A program made the translations under genes and the position numbers. Shown here one piece after another: positions 15,257 through 24,986 of a DNA stretch of 64,000 nt; within the stretch, counting starts at the first letter, position 1, and every line of letters begins with the position of its first letter. The notes beneath the pieces were generated by a model. That model worked only from the letters and a program-made list of their open reading frames with translations, was not told the DNA's origin and searched no databases. The DNA comes from Mucilaginibacter glaciei (GTDB taxonomy: Bacteria; Bacteroidota; Bacteroidia; Sphingobacteriales; Sphingobacteriaceae), in assembly GCF_014773245.1 (NCBI RefSeq), contig NZ_JACWMX010000001.1, forward strand, positions 1-64,000, in the 5' to 3' direction.

Positions 15257-16972
15257 ATGGCATTTTTAAATATAGATAGTGTAAAAGACCGCACCTTTGA
15301 TGCCATTGTAATTGGATCGGGTATGAGCGGGGGCTGGGCTGCTAAAGAGTTTGGTGATAAAGGCCTTAAAACTTTAGTTTTAGAGCGCGGCCGCGATGTT
15401 AAGCATCTAAAGGATTATCCTACCACCAATTTGAACCCGTGGGAATTTCCGCATCATGGGGTGGTACCGGCAAAGATCCAGGAAGCAAACCCCATTGTAA
15501 ACCGTTGCTATGCGTTTGGCGAAGATGCGATGCACTTTTTTGTGAAAGATGCAGAGCATCCGTATGTTCAGGATAAACCTTTCGACTGGATCCGTGGTTA
15601 CCAAACCGGCGGTAAATCATTAATGTGGGCACGCCAAACCCAGCGCTGGAGTGATTTTGATTATGAAGGCCCTGCCCGCGATGGTTTTGCGGTTGACTGG
15701 CCTGTCCGTTATAAAGATGTTGCACCCTGGTATAGTTATGTAGAAAAATTTGCAGGAATATCCGGTAATAAAGATGGCATAGCCGAATTACCAGATGGTG
15801 AATTTTTACCCGCCTTCCCTTTAAATGCTGTAGAAACTTATTTTAGCAAACACGTTAAAAGCAAATATCAAAACAGGCACGTAATCAGCGCACGTTGCGC
15901 CCATTTATCACAACCCAACCAGATCCATCTGGATCAGGGCCGCGGGCAATGCCAGAAACGTACGCTTTGCCAGCGCGGCTGCCCGTTCGGTGGCTACTTT
16001 AGTGCTAATGCATCAACTATACCTTGGGCTCTAAGATCGGGCCATGTTACTTTAAGGCCACATTCGGTTGTAGAGTCTATAATTTATGATGAAAAACTGG
16101 GCAAGGCAACCGGCGTACGCGTTATTGACGCTAACACCAAAGAAGCTATCGAATATTATGCCGATGTTATTTTTGTAAATGCGGCGGCGTTAAATACCAA
16201 CCTGGTGCTGCTTAATTCGACATCAAACCGCTTCCCTACCGGTTTGGGTAATGATAGCGGTGTGCTGGGTAAATATATAGCGTTCCACAACTATTCGGCA
16301 CGTATAGGTGCAGAATATGATGGTGCTAAAGAATGGACAACTGATGGGCGCAACCCCGCAGGTGGCGGATATATTCCGCGTTTCCGTAACGTATATAAGC
16401 AGGAAACCAATTTTTTACGTGGCTATGCGGCTGGTTTTAGCGCTTACCGCTGGCGGGAAACCAGCCAGGACGGCATCGGCGAGGAACTTAAAAAGAATTT
16501 GGTAAAAGATGATTTGAGCGCCTGGCATGTAGGATCGCACATGATGGGCGAAACCATCCCTAAAGAAAGCAGCTATGTTAAGCTGGATAAATCGTTAAAA
16601 GATCCGTTCGGCGTTCCACAGCTAAAAATCTCTGTTGATTATGACGATAACGATAAAAAAATGCGCGACGACTATTTTGAGCAGATGACAGAGATGTTCA
16701 CTACGGCCGGTTTCAAAAATATCAAAACGCAGGTTGATCCGCGCAACCCGGGATTGGATATCCATGAAATGGGCGGCGTACGTATGGGTAACGACCCTAA
16801 AACATCTATGCTGGATAAATGGAACCGCCTGCATGCTTGTAAAAATGTTTATGTAACTGACGGAGCCTGCATGACATCTACCTCATGCCAAAACCCATCC
16901 CTTACTTACATGGCACTAACCGCCCGCGCGGTTGACCATTACATTGGCGAGAAGAAGAAACAGAACGTTTAA
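15257..16972 (+). CDS. GMC oxidoreductase, likely glucoside 3-dehydrogenase catalytic subunit (copy 1)
   Basis: 571 residues. FAD-binding GxGxxG motif near the N-terminus (AIVIGSGMSGGWAAKEFG). A cysteine cluster C232-x5-C238-x3-C242 (QCQKRTLCQRGCPFGGY) resembles the Fe-S ligands of FAD-dependent glucose/glucoside dehydrogenases. Catalytic pair: His503 (DIHEMGGVRMG) and Asn546 (SCQNPSLTYMAL). There is no signal peptide; export probably depends on the Tat signal of the adjacent subunit 3. By analogy with known three-subunit enzymes it oxidises glycosides at C3 and passes electrons to a cytochrome c; one is encoded at 23253. The substrate is inferred, not shown. Confidence 0.9.
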   Translation: MAFLNIDSVKDRTFDAIVIGSGMSGGWAAKEFGDKGLKTLVLERGRDVKHLKDYPTTNLNPWEFPHHGVVPAKIQEANPIVNRCYAFGEDAMHFFVKDAEHPYVQDKPFDWIRGYQTGGKSLMWARQTQRWSDFDYEGPARDGFAVDWPVRYKDVAPWYSYVEKFAGISGNKDGIAELPDGEFLPAFPLNAVETYFSKHVKSKYQNRHVISARCAHLSQPNQIHLDQGRGQCQKRTLCQRGCPFGGYFSANASTIPWALRSGHVTLRPHSVVESIIYDEKLGKATGVRVIDANTKEAIEYYADVIFVNAAALNTNLVLLNSTSNRFPTGLGNDSGVLGKYIAFHNYSARIGAEYDGAKEWTTDGRNPAGGGYIPRFRNVYKQETNFLRGYAAGFSAYRWRETSQDGIGEELKKNLVKDDLSAWHVGSHMMGETIPKESSYVKLDKSLKDPFGVPQLKISVDYDDNDKKMRDDYFEQMTEMFTTAGFKNIKTQVDPRNPGLDIHEMGGVRMGNDPKTSMLDKWNRLHACKNVYVTDGACMTSTSCQNPSLTYMALTARAVDHYIGEKKKQNV

Positions 16973-17083
16973 GAATAAGAATGTGTTTAAAAAACACAAT
17001 GAAATATATTTAGAAAATAAATTTAATTCCTACATTTAACGGGACAACCAATTACTAAAAAATTTTATTAACGCTATACTAAT

Positions 17084-18763
17084 ATGTCTACAAACACTTA
17101 TGACGCCATCGTCATTGGTTCAGGTATCTCAGGGGGCTGGGCTGCAAAAGAACTGACCGAGAAAGGCTTAAAAACCATAATGTTAGAGCGCGGTAAAGAT
17201 ATCGAGCACATTAAGGGTTACGTGAACGCGAATAAAGGCCCGTGGGAATTCCCGCACAGGGGCGGTCGTACGCAGAAAATGATAGAGGATTATCCGGTTT
17301 TAAAGCGTGATTATCCTTTGAATGAAACCAATCTGGATTACTGGACCAATGAAAAAGAAAGCCCTTACACCGAAATTAAACGTTTCGACTGGTTTAGGGG
17401 TTACCACATGGGTGGCCGTTCATTAATGTGGGGCAGGCAATCATACCGCTGGCACGATACCGATTTTGAAGCGAATGCCAAAGATGGTATCGGTACCGAC
17501 TGGCCTATCCGTTATAAAGATTTGGCTAAGTGGTATAGCCATGCCGAGCAATTTGCAGGTATATCCGGTAATCGCGATGGCGTACCTATCCTTCCGGATG
17601 GTGATTTTATGCCGGCGATGGATATGAACGTGGTTGAAAAAGATGTTCAAAAACGTTTTAAAGAGCACTATAACGAGGCGCGCCACTTTATTATTGGCCG
17701 TACTGCTAATATCACCGTACCACATAATAACCGTACCAACTGCCAGTATCGCAACAAATGCTGGTTAGGCTGTCCGTTTGGTGCGTACTTCAGTACCCAG
17801 TCGGCAACTTTGCCGGCTGCAATGGCTACGGGTAACTTAACCGTTCGCCCGTTCTCTATCGTAACTAAAATTATTTACGATAAGGATACCAAGAAGGCTA
17901 AAGGTGTTGAAATATTAGATGCAGAAACTAACAAAACGTATGAGTACTTCGCAAAGATCGTTTTCGTTAACGCATCAGCATTAAACAGTGCCTGGGTGTT
18001 AATGAATTCCGCTACCGACGTATGGGAAGGCGGCTTGGGCAGCAGCAGCGGCGAACTGGGCCACAACGTGATGGACCACCACTTAGGTGTAGGTGCAGGC
18101 GGCCGTATAGAAGGTTTTGAAGATAAATATACATTTGGGCGCCGTGCAAACGGTATCTACATACCACGTTACCGTAACCTTAACGGCGAAAAACGCGATT
18201 ACATCCGCGGGTTTGGTTACCAGGGTGGCGGCAGCCGAAGCGGCTGGAGCCGTGATATTGCGGAGCTGGCGATCGGTGGCGAGTTTAAAGACACGCTATC
18301 AGAACCGGGTACATGGACGTTTGGTATGGGCGGTTTCGGCGAAACATTGCCTTACCACGAAAACAAGATCACTTTGGATAAAACCAAAAAAGATAAATGG
18401 GGCCTTCCTATTCTCGCGTTTGATGTTGAGTGTAAGGAGAACGAGCATAAGATGCGTATCGATATGATGAACGATGCCAAGGAAATGTTGGAAGCTGCAG
18501 GCGTTAAGGATGTGAACGCATATACTACCGATCCGGTTTTAGGCCGTGGCATCCATGAAATGGGTACAGCTCGTATGGGCCGCGATCCAAAGTCATCTGT
18601 ATTGAACGAGTGGAACCAGGTTTGGGATGCCAAGAACGTATTTGTTACGGATGGCGCGGCAATGGCTTCGTCAGCCTGCCAGAACCCGTCACTTACTTAC
18701 ATGGCACTTACCGCGCGTGCGGCAGACTATGCAGTTACAGAATTGAAAAAAGGAAATATTTAA
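17084..18763 (+). CDS. GMC oxidoreductase, likely sugar dehydrogenase catalytic subunit (copy 2)
   Basis: 559 residues, a diverged paralogue of the preceding gene. FAD motif AIVIGSGISGGWAAKELT, Fe-S-type cysteines C220, C226 and C230 (NCQYRNKCWLGCPFGAY), catalytic His491 (GIHEMGTARMG) and Asn534 (ACQNPSLTYMAL). No signal peptide. The 111-base gap upstream contains GACAACCAATTA, also found before the 12090 gene, so it may have its own promoter. The second subunit-3 gene at 20267 is its probable export partner, separated by a Gfo/Idh/MocA gene. It probably has a different glycoside preference from copy 1. Confidence 0.9.
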   Translation: MSTNTYDAIVIGSGISGGWAAKELTEKGLKTIMLERGKDIEHIKGYVNANKGPWEFPHRGGRTQKMIEDYPVLKRDYPLNETNLDYWTNEKESPYTEIKRFDWFRGYHMGGRSLMWGRQSYRWHDTDFEANAKDGIGTDWPIRYKDLAKWYSHAEQFAGISGNRDGVPILPDGDFMPAMDMNVVEKDVQKRFKEHYNEARHFIIGRTANITVPHNNRTNCQYRNKCWLGCPFGAYFSTQSATLPAAMATGNLTVRPFSIVTKIIYDKDTKKAKGVEILDAETNKTYEYFAKIVFVNASALNSAWVLMNSATDVWEGGLGSSSGELGHNVMDHHLGVGAGGRIEGFEDKYTFGRRANGIYIPRYRNLNGEKRDYIRGFGYQGGGSRSGWSRDIAELAIGGEFKDTLSEPGTWTFGMGGFGETLPYHENKITLDKTKKDKWGLPILAFDVECKENEHKMRIDMMNDAKEMLEAAGVKDVNAYTTDPVLGRGIHEMGTARMGRDPKSSVLNEWNQVWDAKNVFVTDGAAMASSACQNPSLTYMALTARAADYAVTELKKGNI

Positions 18764-18787
18764 TAACAGTATTGACACACTACCACA

Positions 18788-20221
18788 ATGACTGAAAAGA
18801 AAGATTCTCCGGAAATAGTCCAGCCCTCCAGGCGGGATTTTATCAAGACCACGTCGCTTGCTGCGGCCGGGTTCATGATTGTACCCCGTTTTGTATTAGG
18901 CGGTAAAGGTTATCGCGCACCAAGCGATATGCTGAATGTTGCGGGTGTAGGTGCGGGCGGCAAAGGCGAAAGCGATATTGCTAACTTTGCTAAAAGTGGT
19001 AAAGCAAACATCGCATTTTTATGTGATGTTGATGACCGCCGTGCCGCAAAATCGCGCGCAGCATTCCCTAAAGCTAAGTATTATAAAGACTGGCGCGAGA
19101 TGTACGACAAAGAGCACAAAAACTTTGATGCCGTTTCTATCTCCACGCCCGATCATAACCACGCCATCATCACTTACCATGCAATGCAGTTGGGCAAGCA
19201 CGTTTACGTGCAAAAACCAATGACGCACGATATCTGGGAAGCGCGTTTATTAACAGAAGCTGCTAAGAAATATAAGGTGGTAACCCAAATGGGTAACCAG
19301 GGCTCATCTAACGATGGTACCCGTTTATTATCTGAGTGGTATGACGCCGATTTAATTGGTGATGTACACACCGTTTACTGCTGGACAAATCGACCGGTTT
19401 GGCCGCAAGGCATTAAATGGCCCGAGCCCCAACAGAACATTCCAAAAGAATTGGATTGGGACCTGTGGTTAGGTACAGCACCTAAAAAGGATTATGTAGA
19501 TAAATTAGTGCCGTTTAACTGGCGAGGATGGTGGGATTACGGAACCGGCGCCCTGGGCGATATGGGCTGCCACCTGGTGGAAGCACCTTTCCGTGTGTTA
19601 GGTATACAGTATGTGAAAGATGTACAGGCCAGCGTAGGCAGTGTATATGTAGATGAGTTTAAACAAGGCCACTTCCCTGAAAGCTGCCCTCCGTCAAGCC
19701 ATATCACCATGACATTCCCTAAAACTAACAAAACCAAAGGTGATGTTACGTTACACTGGATGGATGGTGGTATCCAACCCGAACGCCCGATTGAATTATT
19801 ACCAAGTGAAAAATTTGGCGGCGAAGCAGGTAACGGTACTTTATTCATCGGTACAAAGGGTAAAATGTACTCAAGTACCTATTCAGATGCGCCAACGTTG
19901 TTACCAACCGAGCGCACCAAAACCGCTAAAGCACCGCAGAAATGGGCGCGTGTACCGGGTGGTGCAAATGGCCACTATGCGCAATGGGTTGAAGGTTGTT
20001 TGGCAGGTTATGGTAAAACGGAGTTAAGTTCGTCTTTCGAAAAGGCAGGCCCGCTTACCGAGGCATTGCTAATGGCTAATTTAGCAGTTCGCGGTCATGA
20101 GCTAAAGGGCGGCCAGATCAAATTGCTGTGGGATAACAACCAGATGAAGGTGACCAACTTTGATGATGTTAACCAATACATCAAACGTGAGTACCGCCCG
20201 GGTTTTGAGTTGAAAGCTTAA
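18788..20221 (+). CDS. Tat-exported Gfo/Idh/MocA family oxidoreductase
   Basis: 477 residues. A twin-arginine signal ([19 protein letters not shown]) precedes a Rossmann domain ([29 protein letters not shown]) with the family motif EKP replaced by VQKPMTHDI, then an alpha/beta C-terminal domain ([18 protein letters not shown] then LVEAPF). Exported members of this family carry a tightly held NAD(P) and can act without free cofactor; several are glycosidases or 3-keto-sugar enzymes. It sits between the second GMC and the second subunit 3, which places it in the periplasmic oxidation step. Confidence 0.9.
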   Translation: MTEKKDSPEIVQPSRRDFIKTTSLAAAGFMIVPRFVLGGKGYRAPSDMLNVAGVGAGGKGESDIANFAKSGKANIAFLCDVDDRRAAKSRAAFPKAKYYKDWREMYDKEHKNFDAVSISTPDHNHAIITYHAMQLGKHVYVQKPMTHDIWEARLLTEAAKKYKVVTQMGNQGSSNDGTRLLSEWYDADLIGDVHTVYCWTNRPVWPQGIKWPEPQQNIPKELDWDLWLGTAPKKDYVDKLVPFNWRGWWDYGTGALGDMGCHLVEAPFRVLGIQYVKDVQASVGSVYVDEFKQGHFPESCPPSSHITMTFPKTNKTKGDVTLHWMDGGIQPERPIELLPSEKFGGEAGNGTLFIGTKGKMYSSTYSDAPTLLPTERTKTAKAPQKWARVPGGANGHYAQWVEGCLAGYGKTELSSSFEKAGPLTEALLMANLAVRGHELKGGQIKLLWDNNQMKVTNFDDVNQYIKREYRPGFELKA

Positions 20222-20266
20222 GATCGATAATTTAATAAAATCATTAATTCAATAATTGATAAAAAA

Positions 20267-20893
20267 ATGAACAGAAGAGACGCGTTAGGCAGGGTGGGTT
20301 TGCTTTTAGGAGGAACCATCATCGGTGCCGAGTTCTTTATCTCGGGCTGTAAGCCGGGTAGTTCAGTTAATACTGACGACCTTTTCTCAAAAGATACCAT
20401 TGCCTTTTTAAACGAAGTGGGTGAAACCATTTTGCCGGAAACCAAAACCCCAGGTGCTAAAGCAGCAAACGTTGGTGGTTTTATGGCCGTGATGGTAAGG
20501 GATTGCTACACCGAAGCCGACCAAAAGGTTTTCAAAGAAGGTGTGGGTAAACTGGACGAAGCCTGCAATAAAAAGTTCGGCAAAAAATTCATGGAGGCTG
20601 ATGCAAAACAGCGTACCGAACTTTTAACCGGGTTGGATAAAGAAGCTAAGGATTACGCTACCAAACGAGGTGCTGATGCCACAGCCGACAAGCTGAAGCA
20701 TAAGGATGATAAAAACTACAAGGCGCCTGATGTGCCTAACCATTACTTTACCATGATGAAGCAACTGACCACTTTAGGTTTCTTTACATCAGAAGTAGGG
20801 GCGACCAAGGCACTGCGTTATTTGCCCGTACCGGGCAAATACGATGGTAATTACCCCTACAAAAAGGGTGATAAGGCCTGGGCACTTTCGTGA
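20267..20893 (+). CDS. gluconate 2-dehydrogenase subunit 3 family protein (copy 2)
   Basis: 208 residues. Tat-type N-terminus (MNRRDALGRVGLLLGGTII) with a Cys in FISGCKPG that could be a lipobox. Then the subunit-3 core (VGETILPETKTPGAKAANVG, YFTMMKQLTTLGFFTSEVG, LPVPGKYDGNYPY), colinear with copy 1 although clearly diverged. It is expected to escort GMC copy 2 across the membrane. It is the last gene before a strong terminator, so it closes the first transcription block. Confidence 0.9.
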   Translation: MNRRDALGRVGLLLGGTIIGAEFFISGCKPGSSVNTDDLFSKDTIAFLNEVGETILPETKTPGAKAANVGGFMAVMVRDCYTEADQKVFKEGVGKLDEACNKKFGKKFMEADAKQRTELLTGLDKEAKDYATKRGADATADKLKHKDDKNYKAPDVPNHYFTMMKQLTTLGFFTSEVGATKALRYLPVPGKYDGNYPYKKGDKAWALS

Positions 20894-20903
20894 TAAATTA
20901 AAC

Positions 20904-20940
20904 AAGCCTTTCTGCCCACCGGGCAGAAAGGCTTTAGTTT
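20904..20940 (+). terminator. rho-independent terminator of first sugar block
   Basis: A 14-bp perfect stem (AAGCCTTTCTGCCC / GGGCAGAAAGGCTT) around ACC, followed by TAGTTTTT. It separates the block 12090-20893 from the block 21013-27599. Confidence 0.92.
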
Positions 20941-21012
20941 TTAATCTAAATTTTATACTTTTAAAATCTCGTTGCTAATTAGTTACGGGCTTTAAAAGTT
21001 TATCTATATTAT

Positions 21013-22182
21013 ATGAGTAACAGAAAATTGCGCATGGGCATGATTGGTGGCGGTAAAGATGCCTTTATTGGCGCTATACACCGTATTGCTGCCAACATGG
21101 ACGGCCAAATTGAATTGGTTTGCGGTGCCCTAAGCATGCATGCCGATGTAGCGCAGGAAAGCGGCAAAATACTTTTCCTTGATCCCACCCGGATCTATAA
21201 CACTTACGACGAAATGTTTACGGCCGAAGCCCGGAAGCCGGCTGATGAACGGATGGATTTTGTTACTATAGTTACACCGAACTTCGCTCACTTTGCCCCG
21301 GCAATGCAGGCTTTAGAGAATGGTTTTAACGTGGTTGTTGAAAAACCGGTAACCTTTACTTTAGAGGAAGCGCAACAGCTAAAGGCCAAGGTTGAAGAAA
21401 CCGGCCTGATGTTATTACTTACCCATACTTACGCAGGTTACCCGATGGTAAAAGAAGCTAAGCAATTAGTGAAGAGCGGTAAATTAGGCAAGGTTAGGAA
21501 AATCTATGTAGAATATATCCAGGGTTGGTTAAGCCGATTAAGCGAGCGCGAAGGCAATGCGGGCGCTGCCTGGCGTACCGATCCTAAAAAATCGGGCAAG
21601 AGCGGTTGCATGGGCGATATAGGCACCCACGCTGCACATTTGGCTGAATACATATCAGGATTGAAAATTACAGAGCTGAACGCTTCATTAAATATTGTCG
21701 TTGACGGCCGCATGCTGGATGATGACGGCGCTGTTTTGCTACGCTTTGAAGAAGGCGCTACCGGTACATTGATAGCATCGCAGGTGGCAGCAGGCGAAGA
21801 GAACGCTTTAAAGATCCGTGTGTATGGATCGGAGGGTAGTTTGGAGTGGGCACAAATGGAGCCTAACACTTTAACCGTTAAATGGATAGACAAACCTGCC
21901 GAAACTTTACGCGCAGGCAGCAACTATGCCGATAGGTTATCCAGCTACGCTACATCAAACTGCCGTACACCCGGTGGCCATCCCGAAGGTTACTTAGAAG
22001 CCTTTGGTAACCTGTACCGCAACTTTGCATTAGCCTTAAGCGCCAAGATAGAAGGTACTGAGCCAAAGCCGGAATGGCTGGATTTCCCGTCTATTGATGA
22101 TGGTATCAGGGGCATGGCATTTATAAATAACGTTGTGGCTTCAAATGCCAGCGACGAAAAATGGACCAAATACACCATCTAA
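21013..22182 (+). CDS. cytoplasmic Gfo/Idh/MocA family oxidoreductase
   Basis: 389 residues, no signal peptide. Rossmann fold with GMIGGGKDAFIGAIHRIAAN, then TIVTPNFAHFAPA, the NAD-linked VEKPVTFTLEEA (EKP motif), and a C-terminal domain with GCMGDIGTHAAHLAEYISG. The family oxidises or epimerises sugar hydroxyls using NAD(P). It starts the second block, and the TIM-barrel gene begins 3 bases after its stop. The pairing of such a dehydrogenase with a xylose-isomerase-like barrel recurs in inositol and keto-sugar pathways. Unlike the 18788 gene it acts in the cytoplasm. Confidence 0.9.
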   Translation: MSNRKLRMGMIGGGKDAFIGAIHRIAANMDGQIELVCGALSMHADVAQESGKILFLDPTRIYNTYDEMFTAEARKPADERMDFVTIVTPNFAHFAPAMQALENGFNVVVEKPVTFTLEEAQQLKAKVEETGLMLLLTHTYAGYPMVKEAKQLVKSGKLGKVRKIYVEYIQGWLSRLSEREGNAGAAWRTDPKKSGKSGCMGDIGTHAAHLAEYISGLKITELNASLNIVVDGRMLDDDGAVLLRFEEGATGTLIASQVAAGEENALKIRVYGSEGSLEWAQMEPNTLTVKWIDKPAETLRAGSNYADRLSSYATSNCRTPGGHPEGYLEAFGNLYRNFALALSAKIEGTEPKPEWLDFPSIDDGIRGMAFINNVVASNASDEKWTKYTI

Positions 22183-22185
22183 GGC

Positions 22186-23238
22186 ATGACAACCATTAAA
22201 GGACCCGCTATATTTTTAGCGCAATTTATAGGTGACCAGGCGCCCTTTAACAGCCTTGAATCTATCTGCGAATGGGCAGCCGGTTTAGGTTACAAAGGCG
22301 TACAGTTACCCACGAACGATCTGCGTTTTATCGATCTGCAAAAGGCTGCCGAAAGCCAGGCTTATGCCAACGAGATTAAGGGAATTGTGAATGCAGCCGG
22401 GTTAGAAATAACCGAACTGTCGACACATTTACAGGGGCAATTAGTTGCCGTTAATCCGGCTTATGATACCTTGTTTGATGCCTTTGCGCCAGAGCAGGTA
22501 AAAAATAACCCAACCGCCCGGACGGAATGGGCAATTAACCAATTAAAATACGCGGCTAAGGCCTCACAAAACTTAGGTTTAACCGCAAGCGTTACATTTA
22601 GTGGTGCGTTAATATGGCACATGGTTTACCCCTGGCCACAACGCCCCGCAGGGTTGGTTGATGCCGCTTTTGATGAATTAGCCAAACGCTGGCTGCCTAT
22701 CCTTGACGTTTACGAAGAATGCGGTATCGACCTTTGCTACGAGATCCATCCGGGTGAAGACCTGCATGACGGCGTAAGCTTTGAAAGATTTTTAAGCAAA
22801 GTTAACAACCATAAGCGTGCTTGCTTGTTATATGATCCGTCGCACTTTGTATTGCAGGCGATGGATTACCTGGAGTACATTGACATTTATCACGAACGCA
22901 TCAAAATGTTCCACGTAAAGGATGCGGAATTTAACCCTACCGGCAGGCAGGGCGTTTACGGCGGCTATTCAGACTGGATTGACCGGGCCGGGCGTTTCCG
23001 TTCATTAGGCGACGGGCAGGTAGATTTTAAGGCGGTATTTAGCAAGCTAACCCAATATGATTACAAAGGCTGGGCGGTATTGGAATGGGAATGCGCATTA
23101 AAGCATCCCGAAGACGGGGCCCGCGAGGGAGCGCCATTTATTAAGGATCATATCATCAGGGTTACCGAGCGTGCCTTTGATGATTTTGCAGCGTCAGGAT
23201 CCGACGATTCATTTAACAAATCACTATTAGGAATATAA
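22186..23238 (+). CDS. sugar phosphate isomerase/epimerase-like TIM barrel (cytoplasmic)
   Basis: 350 residues with no signal. Xylose-isomerase-like TIM barrel: GYKGVQLPTNDL, ITELSTHLQGQ, DLCYEIHPGEDLHDG, CLLYDPSHFVLQ, IKMFHVKDAEFNP and WAVLEWECALK. Metal-ligand type residues (Glu in CYEIHPGED, Asp/His in YDPSHF, His in FHVKDAE, Glu in LEWE) are all present, so it should be active. The gene overlaps the preceding dehydrogenase in context (3-base gap) and is likely translationally coupled. It probably acts on the product of the 21013 enzyme; the substrate is unknown. Confidence 0.88.
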   Translation: MTTIKGPAIFLAQFIGDQAPFNSLESICEWAAGLGYKGVQLPTNDLRFIDLQKAAESQAYANEIKGIVNAAGLEITELSTHLQGQLVAVNPAYDTLFDAFAPEQVKNNPTARTEWAINQLKYAAKASQNLGLTASVTFSGALIWHMVYPWPQRPAGLVDAAFDELAKRWLPILDVYEECGIDLCYEIHPGEDLHDGVSFERFLSKVNNHKRACLLYDPSHFVLQAMDYLEYIDIYHERIKMFHVKDAEFNPTGRQGVYGGYSDWIDRAGRFRSLGDGQVDFKAVFSKLTQYDYKGWAVLEWECALKHPEDGAREGAPFIKDHIIRVTERAFDDFAASGSDDSFNKSLLGI

Positions 23239-23252
23239 AACAAACGAACATC

Positions 23253-23696
23253 ATGAGAAAGATATTTATCATTTTAGGTATAGCATTAACCATTGCAGCG
23301 TGCGGCGGCAGCAAACCAGGCGAGGCTGAAGGTGGCAATGCCGATAGTACATCAGCAAGCAATAAAACTGCTGTAACTTCAGAAACTAACGCAGCTAACG
23401 ATACCGCAGCAAATAAAATAGGTACTGATAGCAATGCCGGTAGCTCATCAGCCAAAGGCGCAGCATTAATGGCAGCAAGCGATTGCAATACCTGCCACAA
23501 TGAGAAGAGCAAGGTAATTGGCCCTGCGTTGGTAGACATCGCTAAAAAATACACCGCAGCCGATGTAGAAACCTTAGCTAAAAAAGTAATTTCTGGCGGC
23601 AGCGGCAACTGGGGTAATGTACCAATGACAGCTCACCCGCAGTTATCATTAGCCGATGCTAAAACAATGGTAAGCTATATACTTACCGTAAAATAA
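23253..23696 (+). CDS. lipoprotein c-type cytochrome
   Basis: 147 residues. Lipoprotein signal with lipobox I-A-A-C (MRKIFIILGIALTIAAC). A low-complexity Ser/Thr/Asn/Ala linker runs to about residue 70, followed by a class I cytochrome c domain with heme motif C78-N-T-C81-H82 and a probable Met125 axial ligand (NVPMTAHPQLS). It is anchored in the envelope facing the periplasm. In known glucoside 3-dehydrogenases the GMC subunit passes electrons to a cytochrome c, so this is the likely acceptor for both GMC enzymes in the cluster. Confidence 0.93.
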   Translation: MRKIFIILGIALTIAACGGSKPGEAEGGNADSTSASNKTAVTSETNAANDTAANKIGTDSNAGSSSAKGAALMAASDCNTCHNEKSKVIGPALVDIAKKYTAADVETLAKKVISGGSGNWGNVPMTAHPQLSLADAKTMVSYILTVK

Positions 23697-23736
23697 AACC
23701 TTAATTAAACCTAACCAATTTAAACCATAACCAATT

Positions 23737-24984
23737 ATGAATGTAACAACGCGCTTTAAGTTGTCGGCTATGATGTTCCTGGAGTTTTTTATCTGGGGTG
23801 CATGGTTCGTAACATTAGGCCCATTTTTAGGCAGTACTCTACATGCTACCGGCGCGCAAACCGGTGCAGTTTTTTCAACGCAATCATGGGGGGCTATTAT
23901 TGCGCCATTCATTATCGGTTTAATTGCCGACAGGTATTTTAATGCCGAGCGCATCTTGGGCGTGTTGCACATCATCGGGGCAATATTGATGTATCAGATG
24001 TATAAGGCAGCTGATATAGCCGTATTTTACCCATACGTGTTAGGTTACATGGTTATTTACATGCCGACTCTGGCGTTAGTGAATTCGGTGTCATTTAACC
24101 AAATGAAAGATCCTGAAAAGGAATTCTCATCCATCCGTATTTTTGGTACCATTGGTTGGATCATTGCAGGTTTAGCGATTAGCTACCTGTTTCACTGGGA
24201 TTCGCCGGAAGGTATTACTGCAGGTTTGTTGCAGAAAACATTCTTAATGGCAGGTATTGCTTCATTGATTTTAGGCTTATTCAGCTTTACATTACCGGCT
24301 ACGCCTCCTAAAACAACAACAGGCAAGGTAAGCGTATCATCAATGCTGGGTTTAGATGCTTTAAAACTATTAAAGGATAAAAACTTCCTGGTATTCTTTA
24401 TCGCGTCTATCCTGATCTGTATCCCGCTGGCATTCTATTATCAAAATGCAAGCGCGTTCTTAACAGATATTAAGGTAGATAACCCGACAGGTAAAATGAC
24501 CATAGGGCAAATTTCTGAGGTATTATTCCTCCTTTGCTTACCTATCTTCTTCAAAAAGTTTGGTTTCAAGTGGACGATTTTGGTGGGTATGGCTGCATGG
24601 GCTATCCGTTACGCATTATTCGCATATGGTAACGCTACCGATTTAAGCTTTATGCTGATCATCGGCATAGCCTTGCACGGTGTATGTTACGATTTCTTCT
24701 TCGTATCGGGCCAGATCTATACAGATTCGAAAGCAGGCGAACAGTACAAAAGTGCTGCGCAGGGCATGATTACCTTAGCCACCTATGGTATAGGCATGCT
24801 GATCGGTTTTTATATCGCAGGTTTAATATCTGATAGCTACAACTCAGCTGCCGGTCACGATTGGAAAATGATCTGGCTGATCCCTGCGGGTATTGCTGCA
24901 GTGGTATTCTTACTGTTCACGGTATTCTTTAAAGACTCTGCTAAAGTACAATTAGAAGAGCCAAAAGGCCGTTTAGAAGTATAA
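23737..24984 (+). CDS. MFS transporter, nucleoside:H+ symporter (NupG)-like
   Basis: 415 residues with about 12 hydrophobic helices. It starts with LSAMMFLEFFIWGAWFVTLG, the signature of the NHS/NupG branch, followed by FSTQSWGAIIAPFIIGLIAD, the A-like motif RIFGTIGWIIAGL, and charged loops. In Bacteroidota this type often sits in clusters with Gfo/Idh/MocA proteins and TIM barrels, where it is presumed to import an oxidised or unusual sugar. The position between the cytochrome and another barrel fits uptake of the periplasmic product. The substrate is inferred only. Confidence 0.88.
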   Translation: MNVTTRFKLSAMMFLEFFIWGAWFVTLGPFLGSTLHATGAQTGAVFSTQSWGAIIAPFIIGLIADRYFNAERILGVLHIIGAILMYQMYKAADIAVFYPYVLGYMVIYMPTLALVNSVSFNQMKDPEKEFSSIRIFGTIGWIIAGLAISYLFHWDSPEGITAGLLQKTFLMAGIASLILGLFSFTLPATPPKTTTGKVSVSSMLGLDALKLLKDKNFLVFFIASILICIPLAFYYQNASAFLTDIKVDNPTGKMTIGQISEVLFLLCLPIFFKKFGFKWTILVGMAAWAIRYALFAYGNATDLSFMLIIGIALHGVCYDFFFVSGQIYTDSKAGEQYKSAAQGMITLATYGIGMLIGFYIAGLISDSYNSAAGHDWKMIWLIPAGIAAVVFLLFTVFFKDSAKVQLEEPKGRLEV

Positions 24985-24986
24985 CT

